A stretch of DNA of 37,500 nt from Chrysomallon squamiferum (taxonomy: Eukaryota; Mollusca; Gastropoda; Neomphalida; Peltospiridae). The notes beneath the pieces are model-generated. The model saw only the letters and a list, made by a program, of their open reading frames with translations. It made no database searches and was not told where the DNA came from. This document shows positions 11,061-19,849 of this stretch, one piece after another; position 1 is the stretch's first letter; each line of letters starts with the position of its first letter. Made by a program: the position numbers and the translations under genes. Location of the stretch: the NCBI GenBank assembly GCA_012295275.1, contig CM022677.1, positions 2,952,790-2,990,289 of the forward strand, read 5' to 3'.

Positions 11061-11352
11061 GTTTTATTTATTGTATGTTTTTTACTGTATTTTATTTATT
11101 GTATGTTTTTTACTGTATTTTATTTATTTTATATTTTTTACTGTATTTTATTTATTGTATGTTTTTTACTGTATTTTATTTATTTTATATTTTTTACTGT
11201 ATTTTATTTATTGTATGTTTTTTACTGTATTTTATTTATTTTATATTTTTTACTGTATTTTATTTATTTTATATTTTTTACTGTATTTTATTTATTTTAT
11301 ATTTTTTACTGTATTTTATTTATTTTATATTTTTTACTGTATTTTATTTATG
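11061..11352. repeat. 28-bp minisatellite, about 10 copies
   Basis: The unit TTTTTACTGTATTTTATTTA plus eight bases repeats head to tail, with two alternating variants (TTGTATGT and TTTTATAT at the end of the unit). Because 28 is not a multiple of three and no unit contains a plus-strand stop in any phase, all three plus frames stay open. This explains the overlapping hydrophobic open frames, which are not genes. Confidence 0.9.
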
Positions 11353-11368
11353 TATTTACTCAAACTAG

Positions 11369-11623
11369 GCAATCACCCACCAGTGTGACTCTGACTCGGA
11401 GCTGTTGAAAGGTCTGCTGATGAAGAGCTCAATTTTGGTGTCCTGGACATTGAAGCTGACCTCATCAACAATTCTTAAGTTGGAGAGTCTTACACCAGGT
11501 CACCAATCTCAACAGTCAAATATCAGGAAGAAAAAACTTGAAAAACTTGAACTGCTAAAACCAGCCAAAGAAAGACATGTGCGTGACAGTGGCAAAGACA
11601 AAAGCCTGGAAGTTGGGATGCAG
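11369..11623 (+). CDS. Coding-like exon, unidentified protein (exon U1)
   Basis: 85 codons are open from the acceptor CAAACTAG|GCA to the donor ATGCAG|GTGACT, long for this AT-rich DNA. The peptide starts AITHQCDSDSELLKGLL and has a lysine-rich helix-like part with IRKKKLEKLELLK. A second frame in the middle (ADEELNFGVLDIEADL) also looks protein-like, so a frameshift may lie near 11410 and the true frame is uncertain. The exon begins 17 bases after the 28-bp minisatellite. I do not recognise the protein. Joining phase 0 to exon U2 gives a stop, so either an exon lies between or the gene is damaged. Confidence 0.4.
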
Positions 11624-12278
11624 GTGACTTAGTAACTTCCATTAGCATTGTTTTATTTCTTTTTAGCTTACATTTGTCTTACATTTGTACTAGCAGTAAT
11701 CAAAACGGTTTTGTTTTTAACTCACAAACATTTGACTAAATGGTTTAAGGTGTTGAGGTGTGTGTGAAATCAGTTCATAAACAAAAACAGATCTATGTTA
11801 ATTTTGTTGATGGTGCTTCTGAATGAAAAATTCTTCTTTAGCTTTAATTATGTGATTCAAATTCAGCTTTATTTTAGACATATTTAAAATATTTATATTT
11901 AATTTTTAATTTAATTTTTAATATTTACTTTATTCAAAACTTCTCTGCATGTATGTCACAACATTTACTAGTAGTAGTAATTACTTTAGATTTGGATTAA
12001 AGGCCTTTCTTTAATTTTTATTTATGAATTTGTTTTTGTTTATGAGCCGGGATGCCTGCCAAAACAGTCTGCTAGATCATTGTAGAAGTTCAAGATGAAA
12101 GAGGAAATAAAAGAGAGAAATGTACTCAGTGAATACAGATATAACAAACTGTAAGCTGGAAACCATTTTGAGTTTATTGTGGCTAATCCAGCTTTACTTC
12201 CAAAATTGCTAAATTATTAATCTTGTTTTGAAAACATAATTGTGCAAACTGAAAATAAATCTCTTTCTGGTTTTGTAG

Positions 12279-12373
12279 GCAATTATGACAAAAATGACCT
12301 GAAGATGACAAATTCTTCTGATACTCTTACTAGCCAGTCAGAGCAAGTCAATAAAAGAGAAACATATTCTGAA
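12279..12373 (+). CDS. Coding-like exon, unidentified protein (exon U2)
   Basis: It lies between the acceptor TCTGGTTTTGTAG and the donor GAA|GTAAGT. After two bases of a split codon it encodes 31 hydrophilic residues (NYDKNDLKMTNSSDTLTSQ then SEQVNKRETYSE) rich in Ser, Thr, Asn and Lys, typical of a disordered segment. It ends in phase 0, matching exon U3. Confidence 0.5.
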
Positions 12374-12786
12374 GTAAGTGGTATTGATATGTTTTATAAT
12401 AATAAATAATAGTAATGTGTTTAAGTACATATGTACATATGAATGCAGGGCTTGTAATGGCCAGTCACCAAATGCTGTGACTGGGATGTTAAAGATATAA
12501 TGGATTAATTGCCAAAAAAATAGTATTTGTGTGACCTTTTTTTTTTCTATAAGATATAAAACAAGAGCCACTGTTAATAATTTTATGCAAATATGTATTT
12601 CACATGAAATTTATCATAATTCGATAAACTGGACGTATTGGCTTACAAATTCCTCTGATGATTAGCCAACATCTGTTTGTACTAATTTTATAGACTGGAT
12701 TTGTTTGTAGTTAACTGTAGTCTTGATAAACAAATCCATGAGTAGCGCTGACCCAATATCATAAAACTGACTGTGACCATTCACTT

Positions 12787-13031
12787 CATCTCAGCCGAAT
12801 ACACAGACATATCTGAACTGTCATCTCAGCTGAATACACAGACATATCTGAACTGTCATCTCAGCCGAATACACAGACATATCTGAACTGTCATCTCAGC
12901 CGAATACACAGACATATCTGAACTGTCATCTCAGCTGAATACACAGACATATCTGAACTGTCATCTCAGCTGAATACACAGACATATCTGAACTGTCATC
13001 TCAGCCGAATACACAGACATATCTGAACTGT
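12787..13031. repeat. 35-bp minisatellite, seven copies
   Basis: Seven almost identical units contain CATCTCAGCYGAATACACAG and ATATCTGAACTGT. The only clear variation is one base (Y), which reads C,T,C,C,T,T,C along the array and lies in a CpG. An eighth partial unit (CATCTTAGCT) follows. It lies between exons U2 and U3, so it is intronic. Confidence 0.95.
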
Positions 13032-13337
13032 CATCTTAGCTTGTGTTGTCTGCTTCATGGCGTTCTGATTTCTGCATTTTTCTCTTTGAATTGATTTGTG
13101 TGATTGGTTTGTTAAAAAGCATTAGACAAAGTACAATTTCAATATGTTGGTATAAGTGACTCTGAAGAATATTTTAAAATCTTATTTCAAAAGTTAATGA
13201 TCAGTACATGTTTTCCTTTACTTATAAGCTGAAATATGAATATGTTTTGTTAGGGCTACCAAAAACAAATTAGTGCCACCGAATGTTTTACAGATGAGTT
13301 TTGAGCCTTGCATTTATTTATGTATGTATTAATGTAC

Positions 13338-13357
13338 GTGTGTGTGTGTGTGTGTGT

Positions 13358-13400
<43 letters not shown>
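13338..13400. repeat. (TG)n microsatellite
   Basis: GT repeat of about 60 bases with one GAGTG interruption, about 80 bases upstream of exon U3. Confidence 0.95.
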
Positions 13401-13401
<1 letters not shown>

Positions 13402-13478
13402 CACTGGTAAAATATTGTATAGCAATTAAATATATGGGTGGAAAAACAGTGAATCATATAAACAATGCTGTGCTTTAG

Positions 13479-13565
13479 AAATCATTTGTAAGTGACATCC
13501 AAACCATTTGGTTATTATCTCCCATGAAGAAACAGCACAATGCACAGCTGCTTCCTAGTGGAAAG
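13479..13565 (+). CDS. Coding-like exon, unidentified protein (exon U3)
   Basis: Acceptor GTGCTTTAG and donor GGAAAG|GTGGGT bound 29 phase-0 codons (KSFVSDIQTIWLLSPMKKQ then HNAQLLPSGK). Exon U2 ends and U4 begins in phase 0, so U2-U3-U4 can be joined without a stop. The SPMKK-type basic/proline motif suggests a nuclear or cytoskeletal protein tail, but I cannot identify the family. Confidence 0.5.
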
Positions 13566-14411
13566 GTGGGTTATTACACTGTTAATTTAATAGAATATAA
13601 ACCAAAATCTATTTGTAAAATATTTTATCTGCAGATTTTAAACCTAGGCTGTTTATTTAACAATCAAGCTAATTGATTTTGAGCAAACAATAAACAACAA
13701 TACCAACAGCAACAAAATAATAAAATGCCAAGAATAAACAAAGCAATAATATAACAAAATTAATAAGTTAAGTTAAATAAAAATTAAAATGGGAAATAAA
13801 AAATGTCTATCTAGCAAATAATGTAGCATTCTCTTCATTTTGTTCCTAGTCTGGGATAGGTAAAATATAGAGTTGTTAAGCCATGAAATCTAATATTAAG
13901 TTCAGTTGATAGGTTGAGAAAATTCTCTGATATACTCATTTGTATCTACCATTTTCCTAGTATAGTGGAAAAAAAAAAACACAAATTATGACTGAGAAAA
14001 TGAATCTTCACATGTTAAAACTTGAACTTACTGTAACTGTTATCAGACATTTACTGTTTGAAAAGTAAACATAAATAATGTAATTACAATATGTTTGTTT
14101 ATGTTCTTTGGTCTGGTTACATGATCATCCTATCATTACATACTAAGTAGATCGGATTGTAATGGTGTACAGTTTGTAATAGTCTGGATGATTTGAACTA
14201 ATAGTAAAGCCCAGCACACTCTCCTGCAATGGAAACTTATTGTAAATAATCTAAAAAGGAGCAGTGTTTCTCTCTCTCTCGGCAGGACAGTATCTCTTTC
14301 ATGATGCGCTGATAACTGCAATGAGTCTTTATGTACATATACCCTCCCAGTTTATATTGCAGTATGTTTTTGTTTGTTATTTTAAATTATGTTTTCATTT
14401 TTATTTTTAAG

Positions 14412-14504
14412 AAAAAGCTGTCTTGTTCAGTTTCACATTCCAAACAGCCCACTCCAGCCAGAACCAGTTTACTTCCTTGTGTCAAGAAAATGTGGAATTT
14501 TTAA
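14412..14504 (+). CDS. Likely terminal coding exon, unidentified protein (exon U4)
   Basis: After the acceptor TTTTTAAG, phase 0 gives 30 residues (KKLSCSVSHSKQPTPARTSL then LPCVKKMWNF) and a TAA at 14502-14504. It reads like a basic, Ser/Pro-rich C-terminus. A competing reading uses another frame that stays open to 14544 (including ENVEFLKYVLKFCVSKS) and then meets a strong donor CAGCTG|GTGAGT, so the exon may be internal instead. I favour the terminal reading because the phases match U3, but the call is uncertain. Confidence 0.4.
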   Translation, partial: KKLSCSVSHSKQPTPARTSLLPCVKKMWNF

Positions 14505-14849
14505 AATATGTTCTGAAGTTCTGTGTCAGCAAATCTATCAGCTGGTGAGTCAGTTAATCTATTAATTAATTAATCTATTTATTTGTTTTGTGTTGATGTA
14601 TTTTCTTTTTGTTTTGTTTGTTATTGTGTATGCTGTTTATTTGTTTATTTTGTGTTTGAATTTGATTGTGTTTAGATTGGTGGAGTAGCTGATTCTGAGT
14701 CTGGCAATGTTGTTGTTATGTAGTTTTTTACTAAAATGATTTTGAGTTTTGATGATGAAAGGTGTAACTAATATTGATTTTATTTCTTTACTAGTTGCTG
14801 GTTGCAACATTCTGCCACTCCAGTCTCCATTTCAATATGGCTGACTGTT

Positions 14850-15615
14850 GTTTAAAACTAGATTGAAGTGAAAGTTGAGTTTTAAAACTAGATTGAAGTG
14901 AAAGGTGAGTTTTAAAACTAGATAGTAGTGAAAGGTGTGTTTTAAAACTATATAGTAGTGAAAGGTGAGTTTTAAAACTATATAGTAGTGAAAGGTGAGT
15001 TTTAAAACTAGATTGTAGTGAAAGGTGTGTTTTAAAACTATATAGTAGTGAAAGGTGAGTTTTAAAACTAGATTGTAGTGAAAGGTGAGTTTTAAAACTA
15101 GATTGTAGTGAAAGGTGAGTTTTAAAACTAGATTGTAAAGTAAAAACTAGGTGAGTTTTAAAACTAGATTGTAGTGAAAGGTGAGTTTTAAAACTAGATT
15201 GTAGTGAAAGGTGAGTTTTAAAACTAGATTGTAGTGAAAGGTGAGTTTTAAAACTAGATTGTAGTGAAAGGTGAGTTTTAAAACTAGATTGTAGTGAAAG
15301 GTGAGTTTTAAAATTAGATTGTAGTGAAAGGTGAGTTTTAAAACTATATAGTAGTGAAAGGTGAGTTTTAAAACTAGATTGTAGTGAAAGGTGTGTTTTA
15401 AAACTATATAGTAGTGAAAGGTGAGTTTTAAAACTAGATTGTAGTGAAAAAGGTGAGTTTTAAAACTAGATTGTAGTGAAAGGTGAGTTTTAAAACTAGA
15501 ACTAGAAAGGTGAGTTTTAAAACTAGATTGTAAAAGGTGAGTTTTAAAACTAGATTGTAGTGAAAGAGTGAGTTTTTTAACTAGATTGTAGTGAAAGGTG
15601 AAAGGTGAAAAAACT
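14850..15615. repeat. 30-bp minisatellite, about 25 copies, with embedded splice-donor consensus
   Basis: Units contain TGAGTTTTAAAACTAGAT then TGTAGTGAAAGG, with variants GATTGTAG, TATAGTAG and GATTGAAG and a few shortened units near 15135-15160 and 15490-15540. Every unit boundary reads AAAG|GTGAGT (or GTGTGT), a near-perfect metazoan 5' splice site. The 160-codon minus frame over the array is just the repeat, since 30 is a multiple of three. Confidence 0.95.
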
Positions 15616-15676
15616 AGACTGTCAGGCACTGTGATGTTTGGTAAAAGTTTTGATGTTTGGTAATAGTTTCTACAAG

Positions 15677-15937
15677 ATGTGATTATCTTCTGTATGGGAT
15701 TATCTTCTGTATGTGATTATCTTCTGTATGGGATTATCTTTTGTATGTGATTATTTTCTGTATGTGATTATCTTCTGTATGTGATTATCTTCTGTATGGG
15801 ATTATCTTCTGTATGTGATTATCTTCTGTATGTGATTATCTTCTGTATGTGATTATCTTCTGTATGTGATTATCTTCTGTATGTTATTATCTTCTGTATG
15901 GGATTATCTTCTGTATGGGATTATCTTCTGCATGTGG
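15677..15937. repeat. 18-bp minisatellite, about 14 copies
   Basis: Unit GATTATCTTCTGTATGTG with GTG/GGG/GTT variants at the end. The inverted copy of this locus near 35817-35852 has only about two units, so the array expanded in this arm or contracted in the other. Confidence 0.95.
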
Positions 15938-16259
15938 CATCTGAAGTTGGCTGTCGAATGTGATCATATTAAAGTCTTTTTCCATAATCTGTGAAAACTG
16001 TAATTACTTTTCATTCATTTACTGAATGCTTGGTTTATGGAATTTAGTAAATTGGTATCTTACCTGTTGACCAAATTATATTAAAGAGATCAAGTATTAT
16101 TACTAATTAACTTGTACCTTAACTTGTGTTCTGTTTATTTGTCTAGTGGATAGACAGACTTATTGAGTTATATAGATTGCTGTCAGTTTAGTTTATATTC
16201 CCTGTTTGATGGCCATTAAGGCACCTTGTTACCCTAGACTGAGCCTTAATAAAACATAC

Positions 16260-16470
16260 AAGATGTTTAAAGGTGTGACAGCTTATTAACTGAGCTTATT
16301 AACTTTTACAACTGAAACAATTAATTTATTATCTTAGTTAACTAAATAACATGATTAACCTTATTAACTGAGTTAATTAACTTACAACTGAAACAATGAA
16401 TTTATTATCTTTGTCAGTTAACTAAATAACATGATTAATCTTATTAACTGAGTTAATTAACTCGAGTAAC
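16260..16470. repeat. Approximately 85-bp direct duplication rich in GTTAACT
   Basis: AACTGAAACAATTAATTTATT...TTAACTAAATAACATGATTAA...TTATTAACTGAGTTAATTAACT occurs twice in succession, with a few differences. No gene is seen in 15960-17060, although a plus frame at 16704-16890 is open and unrecognised. Confidence 0.75.
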
Positions 16471-16884
16471 AAGAAAACTAATTAACTGAGATATTTATAT
16501 TCCCATTAAGTTATTAACTAAGATAATTATAAATCTGAATGGGTTTTTGTTAACATAGGATTTAACTCAACAGCAGTCATAATTAAAATATTAACAGAAA
16601 CCACAGATAGTTAATTAACAAGTTAATTCAGTGTTGAATGTCAAATTGCTCAGTGAGTGAAATGAGTGATTCACCGAGAAGATTGAAGTTTAAATATTAA
16701 GCCTTGGATTGTGGCATGATGCTGATAAGAGAGAGTAGAAACCATCTGACACTATGGTCTGTTTTTACTGATCAGCAGGAAGGGCTATTTTATGTGAACC
16801 TTCTCATAAACTTCTCATTACTAAATCAGCTGTGGAACTCTGGGGTTTGGAAAATACGTTACCAGCTTTTACATGAGGAATTAA

Positions 16885-17015
16885 CTTTATTTTTATTTTT
16901 ATTTTTATTTTTATTGTTATTGTTATTATTACTATTATCATTATCGTTATCGTTATCGTTATCGTTATTGTTATTGTTATTGTTATTATTGTTATTTTTT
17001 ATTTTTATTATTTGA
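16885..17015. repeat. (TTTTTA)n / (TTATYG)n microsatellite
   Basis: Hexanucleotide-like TTTTTA, TTATTG and TTATCG words. The frame with leucine/serine repeats is an artefact. Confidence 0.9.
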
Positions 17016-17062
17016 TTTTATATAGTTTCAGATTTTCTGAATGTGTTGTTTTACTTTCACAG

Positions 17063-17236
17063 TGATGAAAAGAAGAAAACTGTAATAATCTCAGTTATAG
17101 GGGTTTGTTTCTGATCAGGTGTGTTGTGGCTGAATTTTGATATCACTGACACAAGAGAGCAAAGGTGAAGAGGAAGACTGAGGCAATCAGAGCTAAGATG
17201 TCTGGTCATGAAGAAACTGAGTTTCTTTCATCAGAC
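17063..17236 (+). pseudogene. ErbB transmembrane/juxtamembrane exon remnant
   Basis: After the acceptor TACTTTCACAG, one frame gives DEKKKTVIISVIGVCF and then TGA, resembling the start of a membrane-spanning segment. Another frame further on gives KRAKVKRKTEAIRAKMSG and HEETEFLSSD, matching the basic juxtamembrane helix and the acidic segment that precede the kinase in invertebrate EGFR. The two parts need at least one frameshift and cross stops, so the exon is broken or misjudged. The membrane part is less certain than the juxtamembrane part. Confidence 0.5.
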
Positions 17237-17239
17237 TGA

Positions 17240-17700
17240 TCTGATGTTAAACACACACACATATATACATCATAGATATTTTATTCACATTTCTGTGTGA
17301 GTAACTTTTTTTGTTTATATTATATATTTACCTAAACATACATCACATCACAACCAAATGAGTTTTTATGTACAAAATTATATAAGTTTGTTAGCCAGTG
17401 GTTCTGAATCTGATACAAATGCTTGATGCAGGATGGTACAGACACACTACTTCATCTACTGTTACTATCACAACTACTACTTATATTATTCCCTTTGCTA
17501 TCATTACTGTTGCTATTACTGTTACTAGTACCATTACTATTATTACTACTAGTATTATTATTGTTAGTAGTATTACTTTCACTTTTATTATTATCATTTA
17601 TTATCATTACTATTATTACTGTCATTATTATTGTTATTATTATTATCATTACTGTTATTGTTTTTGTTTGTGTTGTTGTTGTTGTTGTTATTACTATTGT
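17240..17700. repeat. Intron with (ACT/ATT)n trinucleotide tract; P-loop exon absent
   Basis: Between the juxtamembrane remnant and the VAIK exon I find no sequence encoding the GxGxxG nucleotide-binding loop. 17455-17705 is a long irregular ACT/ATT/GTT repeat whose open frames on both strands (poly Thr/Ile, Leu, Ser) are artefacts running into the real exon. Confidence 0.7.
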
Positions 17701-17713
17701 TATTTTTAACCAG

Positions 17714-17989
17714 GGATACTGGATACCAGAAGGAGAAAATGTCAAGATTCCAGTAGCTATTAAAGAGTTACAGGCTGGGGCTCCTAACCAGATCAAGGAG
17801 CTGTTGGAGGAGGCATGGGTGATGGTGTCAGTGAAGCATCCTTGCTGTGTCAGAATCCTTGCAGTGTGCATGACGGCACAGATGATGTTGATCACTCAGC
17901 TGATGTCACTTGGCTGTGTTCTCGTGAGAAAAAACAAAGACCTCATTGGATCTAAAGTCCTCCTCAACTGATGTACTCAGATAGCCAGT
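17714..17989 (+). pseudogene. ErbB kinase N-lobe exon (VAIK to alphaE), plus copy
   Basis: 276 bases, phase 0 to phase 0, between AACCAG and the donor AGT|GTGAGT. It starts [19 protein letters not shown]; the ATP-binding lysine of VAIK is codon 17762-17764. The alphaC helix ([13 protein letters not shown]), the hinge strand (MMLITQLM) and the GCVLV region follow, all as in EGFR. After GSKVLLN the codon expected to be Trp (LLNWC in ErbB) is TGA at 17969-17971, and reading then resumes as CTQIAS to the splice site. The stop therefore lies inside an otherwise intact exon. The same exon with the same stop occurs inverted at 34286-34561. Confidence 0.9.
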
Positions 17990-18063
17990 GTGAGTGTTGT
18001 CAAATATACACCCATACACACACAACACACACACATACACAACACACAGATACACACAGACAC

Positions 18064-18113
<50 letters not shown>

Positions 18114-18370
18114 CACACACAGATACACACAGACACACACACACACACAAGACAGACACATATACACAACACACACATACACACACAACACACAGATACA
18201 CACAGACACACACACATATACACAACAGACACACACATACACACAATACACACATATAACACACACAGATACACAATGCACACAAGCTCACAAGACACAC
18301 ACACAACACACAATACACTTATATACACAACACAGAAAGACATGACACACACACTTAATCACACACATAC
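17990..18370. repeat. (AC)n tract, left half of AC/TG palindrome
   Basis: Interrupted AC repeats with GATACAC and CATACAC words. Its first 30 bases (about 17988-18018, GTGTTGTCAAATATACACCC) are the reverse complement of about 18529-18559, so this tract and the TG tract at 18451-18530 can fold on each other around the small HRD exon. All Thr-His and Val-Cys open frames here are artefacts. Confidence 0.9.
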
Positions 18371-18399
18371 ACAGCACATATAAAATGTGTTGTTTTCAG

Positions 18400-18450
18400 G
18401 GAATGATTTATTTAACGGAAAGGGGAGTTGTCCATAGAGATCTAGTGCTG
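18400..18450 (+). pseudogene. ErbB catalytic-loop (HRD) exon, truncated
   Basis: After the acceptor TGTTGTTTTCAG, phase 0 encodes GMIYLTERGVVHRDLVL. In EGFR-family kinases the motif is HRDLAARNVLV. Here AARN is missing, an in-frame loss of 12 bases that removes the magnesium-binding Asn and the Arg of the tyrosine-kinase signature. Coding similarity ends at the start of the (TG)n tract, so the exon has no clear donor. In the inverted copy of this locus the exon is absent. Confidence 0.75.
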
Positions 18451-18560
18451 TATGTGTGTGTGTGTATCTGTGTGTTGTGTATGTGTGTGTGTATCTGTGT
18501 GTTGTGTATGTGTGTGTGTTCTGTTTGTGTATGGGTGTATATTTGACAACACTGACACTA
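18451..18560. repeat. (TG)n tract, right half of AC/TG palindrome
   Basis: TG repeats with CTGTGTGTTG interruptions, ending in about 30 bases that mirror the intron start at 17988-18018. From 18560 to 18850 the intron is T-rich unique DNA shared with the inverted copy. Confidence 0.9.
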
Positions 18561-18881
18561 AAAATGTACTTGGTAAAGCATTCTTTGTCAATAAGTATTT
18601 TAATAAAGTTCTGTTTTCACATTTTCTTGTTTGTTTTTGTTTTGTTTTTGTTTTTTCAATTGTTTGCAGTTGTTTATTTTTGTTTTGTTTTTTAAATTGG
18701 TGTAATTTTCTAGATCCAATAGAAAGTAGTTTTTTGTTCTTCCTCTATTTAAAAAATATTTATTTTCCTTTCAAATGTTAATTGGAATCTTTGTTAGTCA
18801 GCTTTACAAAACAATAAATAAATAAGTAAGTAAATGCATTTTCAAGATTTCAAATAACAGTACATATAACAATTTTATGCA

Positions 18882-19045
18882 ATAATAATAAAATAATAAT
18901 ATGAATAGTAGTAGTAGTAGTAGTAATAACAACAATAATAATTATAATAGTAAGAATACTAGTAATAATAATAGTAGTAGTAGTAGTAATAATAATATTA
19001 ATAATAACAGTAATAACAATAATAATAATAATAATAATAATCACT
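18882..19045. repeat. (AAT)n / (GTA)n trinucleotide tract
   Basis: Intronic, and present reverse-complemented in the minus arm at about 33393-33535 with different unit numbers. Confidence 0.9.
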
Positions 19046-19102
19046 GAAATTGTGAATAAAATTTTGACATTATATTTATTTTATGTTTTTATCTTTGTAC
19101 AG

Positions 19103-19194
19103 TACAAACCTTGAATCAGGTGAAGATCACAGATTTTGGATTAGCTAAACTTCTTGATTACAGTGAGGAAGAGTACTAAGCTGGTGGTGGAAAA
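19103..19194 (+). pseudogene. ErbB DFG/activation-loop exon, plus copy
   Basis: 92 bases between TTTGTACAG and GGAAAA|GTGAGT, ending in phase 0. It encodes QTLNQVKITDFGLAKLL and DYSEEEY, then TAA at 19177-19179, then AGGGK. DFG (GAT at 19132-19134) is intact here. The stop takes the place of the residue after the activation-loop Tyr, a His, Gln or Lys in relatives, so one base change from CAA or AAA would explain it. The inverted copy at 33241-33332 shares the stop and has no indels relative to this exon. Confidence 0.9.
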
Positions 19195-19462
19195 GTGAGT
19201 GGAACAGTAGTAATTCACATTTCTTACTTCTGTTTTCTTATTAATAGGGAACTTACAAACTGAAAATCTGAATAGTTGAAATTCAGTTTTCTTATTAATA
19301 GGTAACTTACAAACAGAAACTTGGAACAGTCTTAATTCATTTTTTTTTCATTAACTGGGAACATTGACATGCTGAAATTTTAGAAAGATTAAATTTGAGA
19401 TATTATGCTATAAACTGGAAAATGTATGAAAAACTAGATTTTATTCTTTTTCACTGTTTCAG

Positions 19463-19526
19463 ATGCCAATCAAGTGGTTAGCTCTGGACAGAATATTCAC
19501 ACACAAAACTGATGTCTGGAGTTATG
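19463..19526 (+). pseudogene. ErbB PIKW...DVWSYG exon with 12-base deletion
   Basis: 64 bases between TTTCAG and TTATG|GTATAA. It encodes MPIKWLALDRIFTHKTDVWSYG, split by length here as MPIKWLALD plus RIFTHKTDVWSYG. The family has four more residues between the ALE/ALD and the RxxTH block, so 12 bases are missing in frame. It ends in phase 1, which matches the next exon. This exon lies outside the inverted duplication. Confidence 0.85.
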
Positions 19527-19579
19527 GTATAACCTTCTTTTTATCTTTTCTCTTTTTTTAATAATTTTAATGCAGAAAT

Positions 19580-19644
19580 ACATTTGAACACACACACATA
19601 CACCAAACAGATACACAACACACACAACACACACACAGATACAC

Positions 19645-19675
<31 letters not shown>

Positions 19676-19690
19676 CACACACACAACAAT
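19580..19690. repeat. (AC)n microsatellite
   Basis: Interrupted AC repeats within the intron. Confidence 0.9.
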
Positions 19691-19849
19691 AAAGTATGAA
19701 AATTAATATTACAGGTCATTAATGATATACTGAATCTTAATTTTTGTTGCTTTAATGTTTTCACTGATACAGAATGTAAACAAATTTGAAACTGATGGAT
19801 GTGACTAATTTTTTAAAATAATTTTTAATTTTTTGTTGTTGTTGTTCAG

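Larger units (their letters stand above)
15615..19349 (+). repeat. Plus arm of large inverted duplication
   Basis: Sequence in this interval reappears reverse-complemented at about 33053-35892. Matching landmarks, in order: AGACTGTCAGGCA...GTGATGTTTGGTAAAAG and the 18-bp repeat (15615-15950 versus 35810-35892); the trinucleotide tract and kinase exon (about 17640-18016 versus 34250-34635); the TTTAAATTGGTGTA...TCTAGATCC segment (about 18690-18715 versus 33715-33745); the (AAT)n intron, exon and following intron with its duplicated ACTTACAAAC words (18850-19349 versus 33053-33560). The part between about 15960 and 17600 cannot be aligned confidently by eye. Confidence 0.85.

Noticed and set aside
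14850-15615. CRISPR-like array (30-bp repeats)
   Set aside because: Units are contiguous with no unique spacers, and the context is eukaryotic with introns. Same reasoning for the 18-, 28-, 29-, 35- and 62-bp arrays.
15147-15629. 160-codon repetitive protein (LVLKLTFHYN units) on the minus strand
   Set aside because: The 30-bp minisatellite keeps one frame open because 30 is a multiple of three. Protein-like only by repetition.
16704-16890. Plus-strand open frame beginning MDCGMMLIRES as an ErbB extracellular exon
   Set aside because: No cysteine pattern, no furin-like or L-domain motif and no convincing splice pair. It stays unassigned.
17398-17709. Upstream extension of the kinase exon into the ACT/ATT tract as coding sequence
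   Set aside because: Composition is pure trinucleotide repeat, the acceptor AACCAG lies exactly at the EGFR-like boundary, and the inverted copy has a different, much shorter tract there.
17969-17971. Idea that the TGA is recoded to Trp by A-to-I RNA editing, as known for recoding in cephalopods
   Set aside because: Editing UGA to UGG would indeed restore the expected Trp here. But the TAA at 19177 and the TGA at 19936 (Arg expected) could not be restored to the family residue, and deletions and missing exons remain, so a pseudogene explains more.
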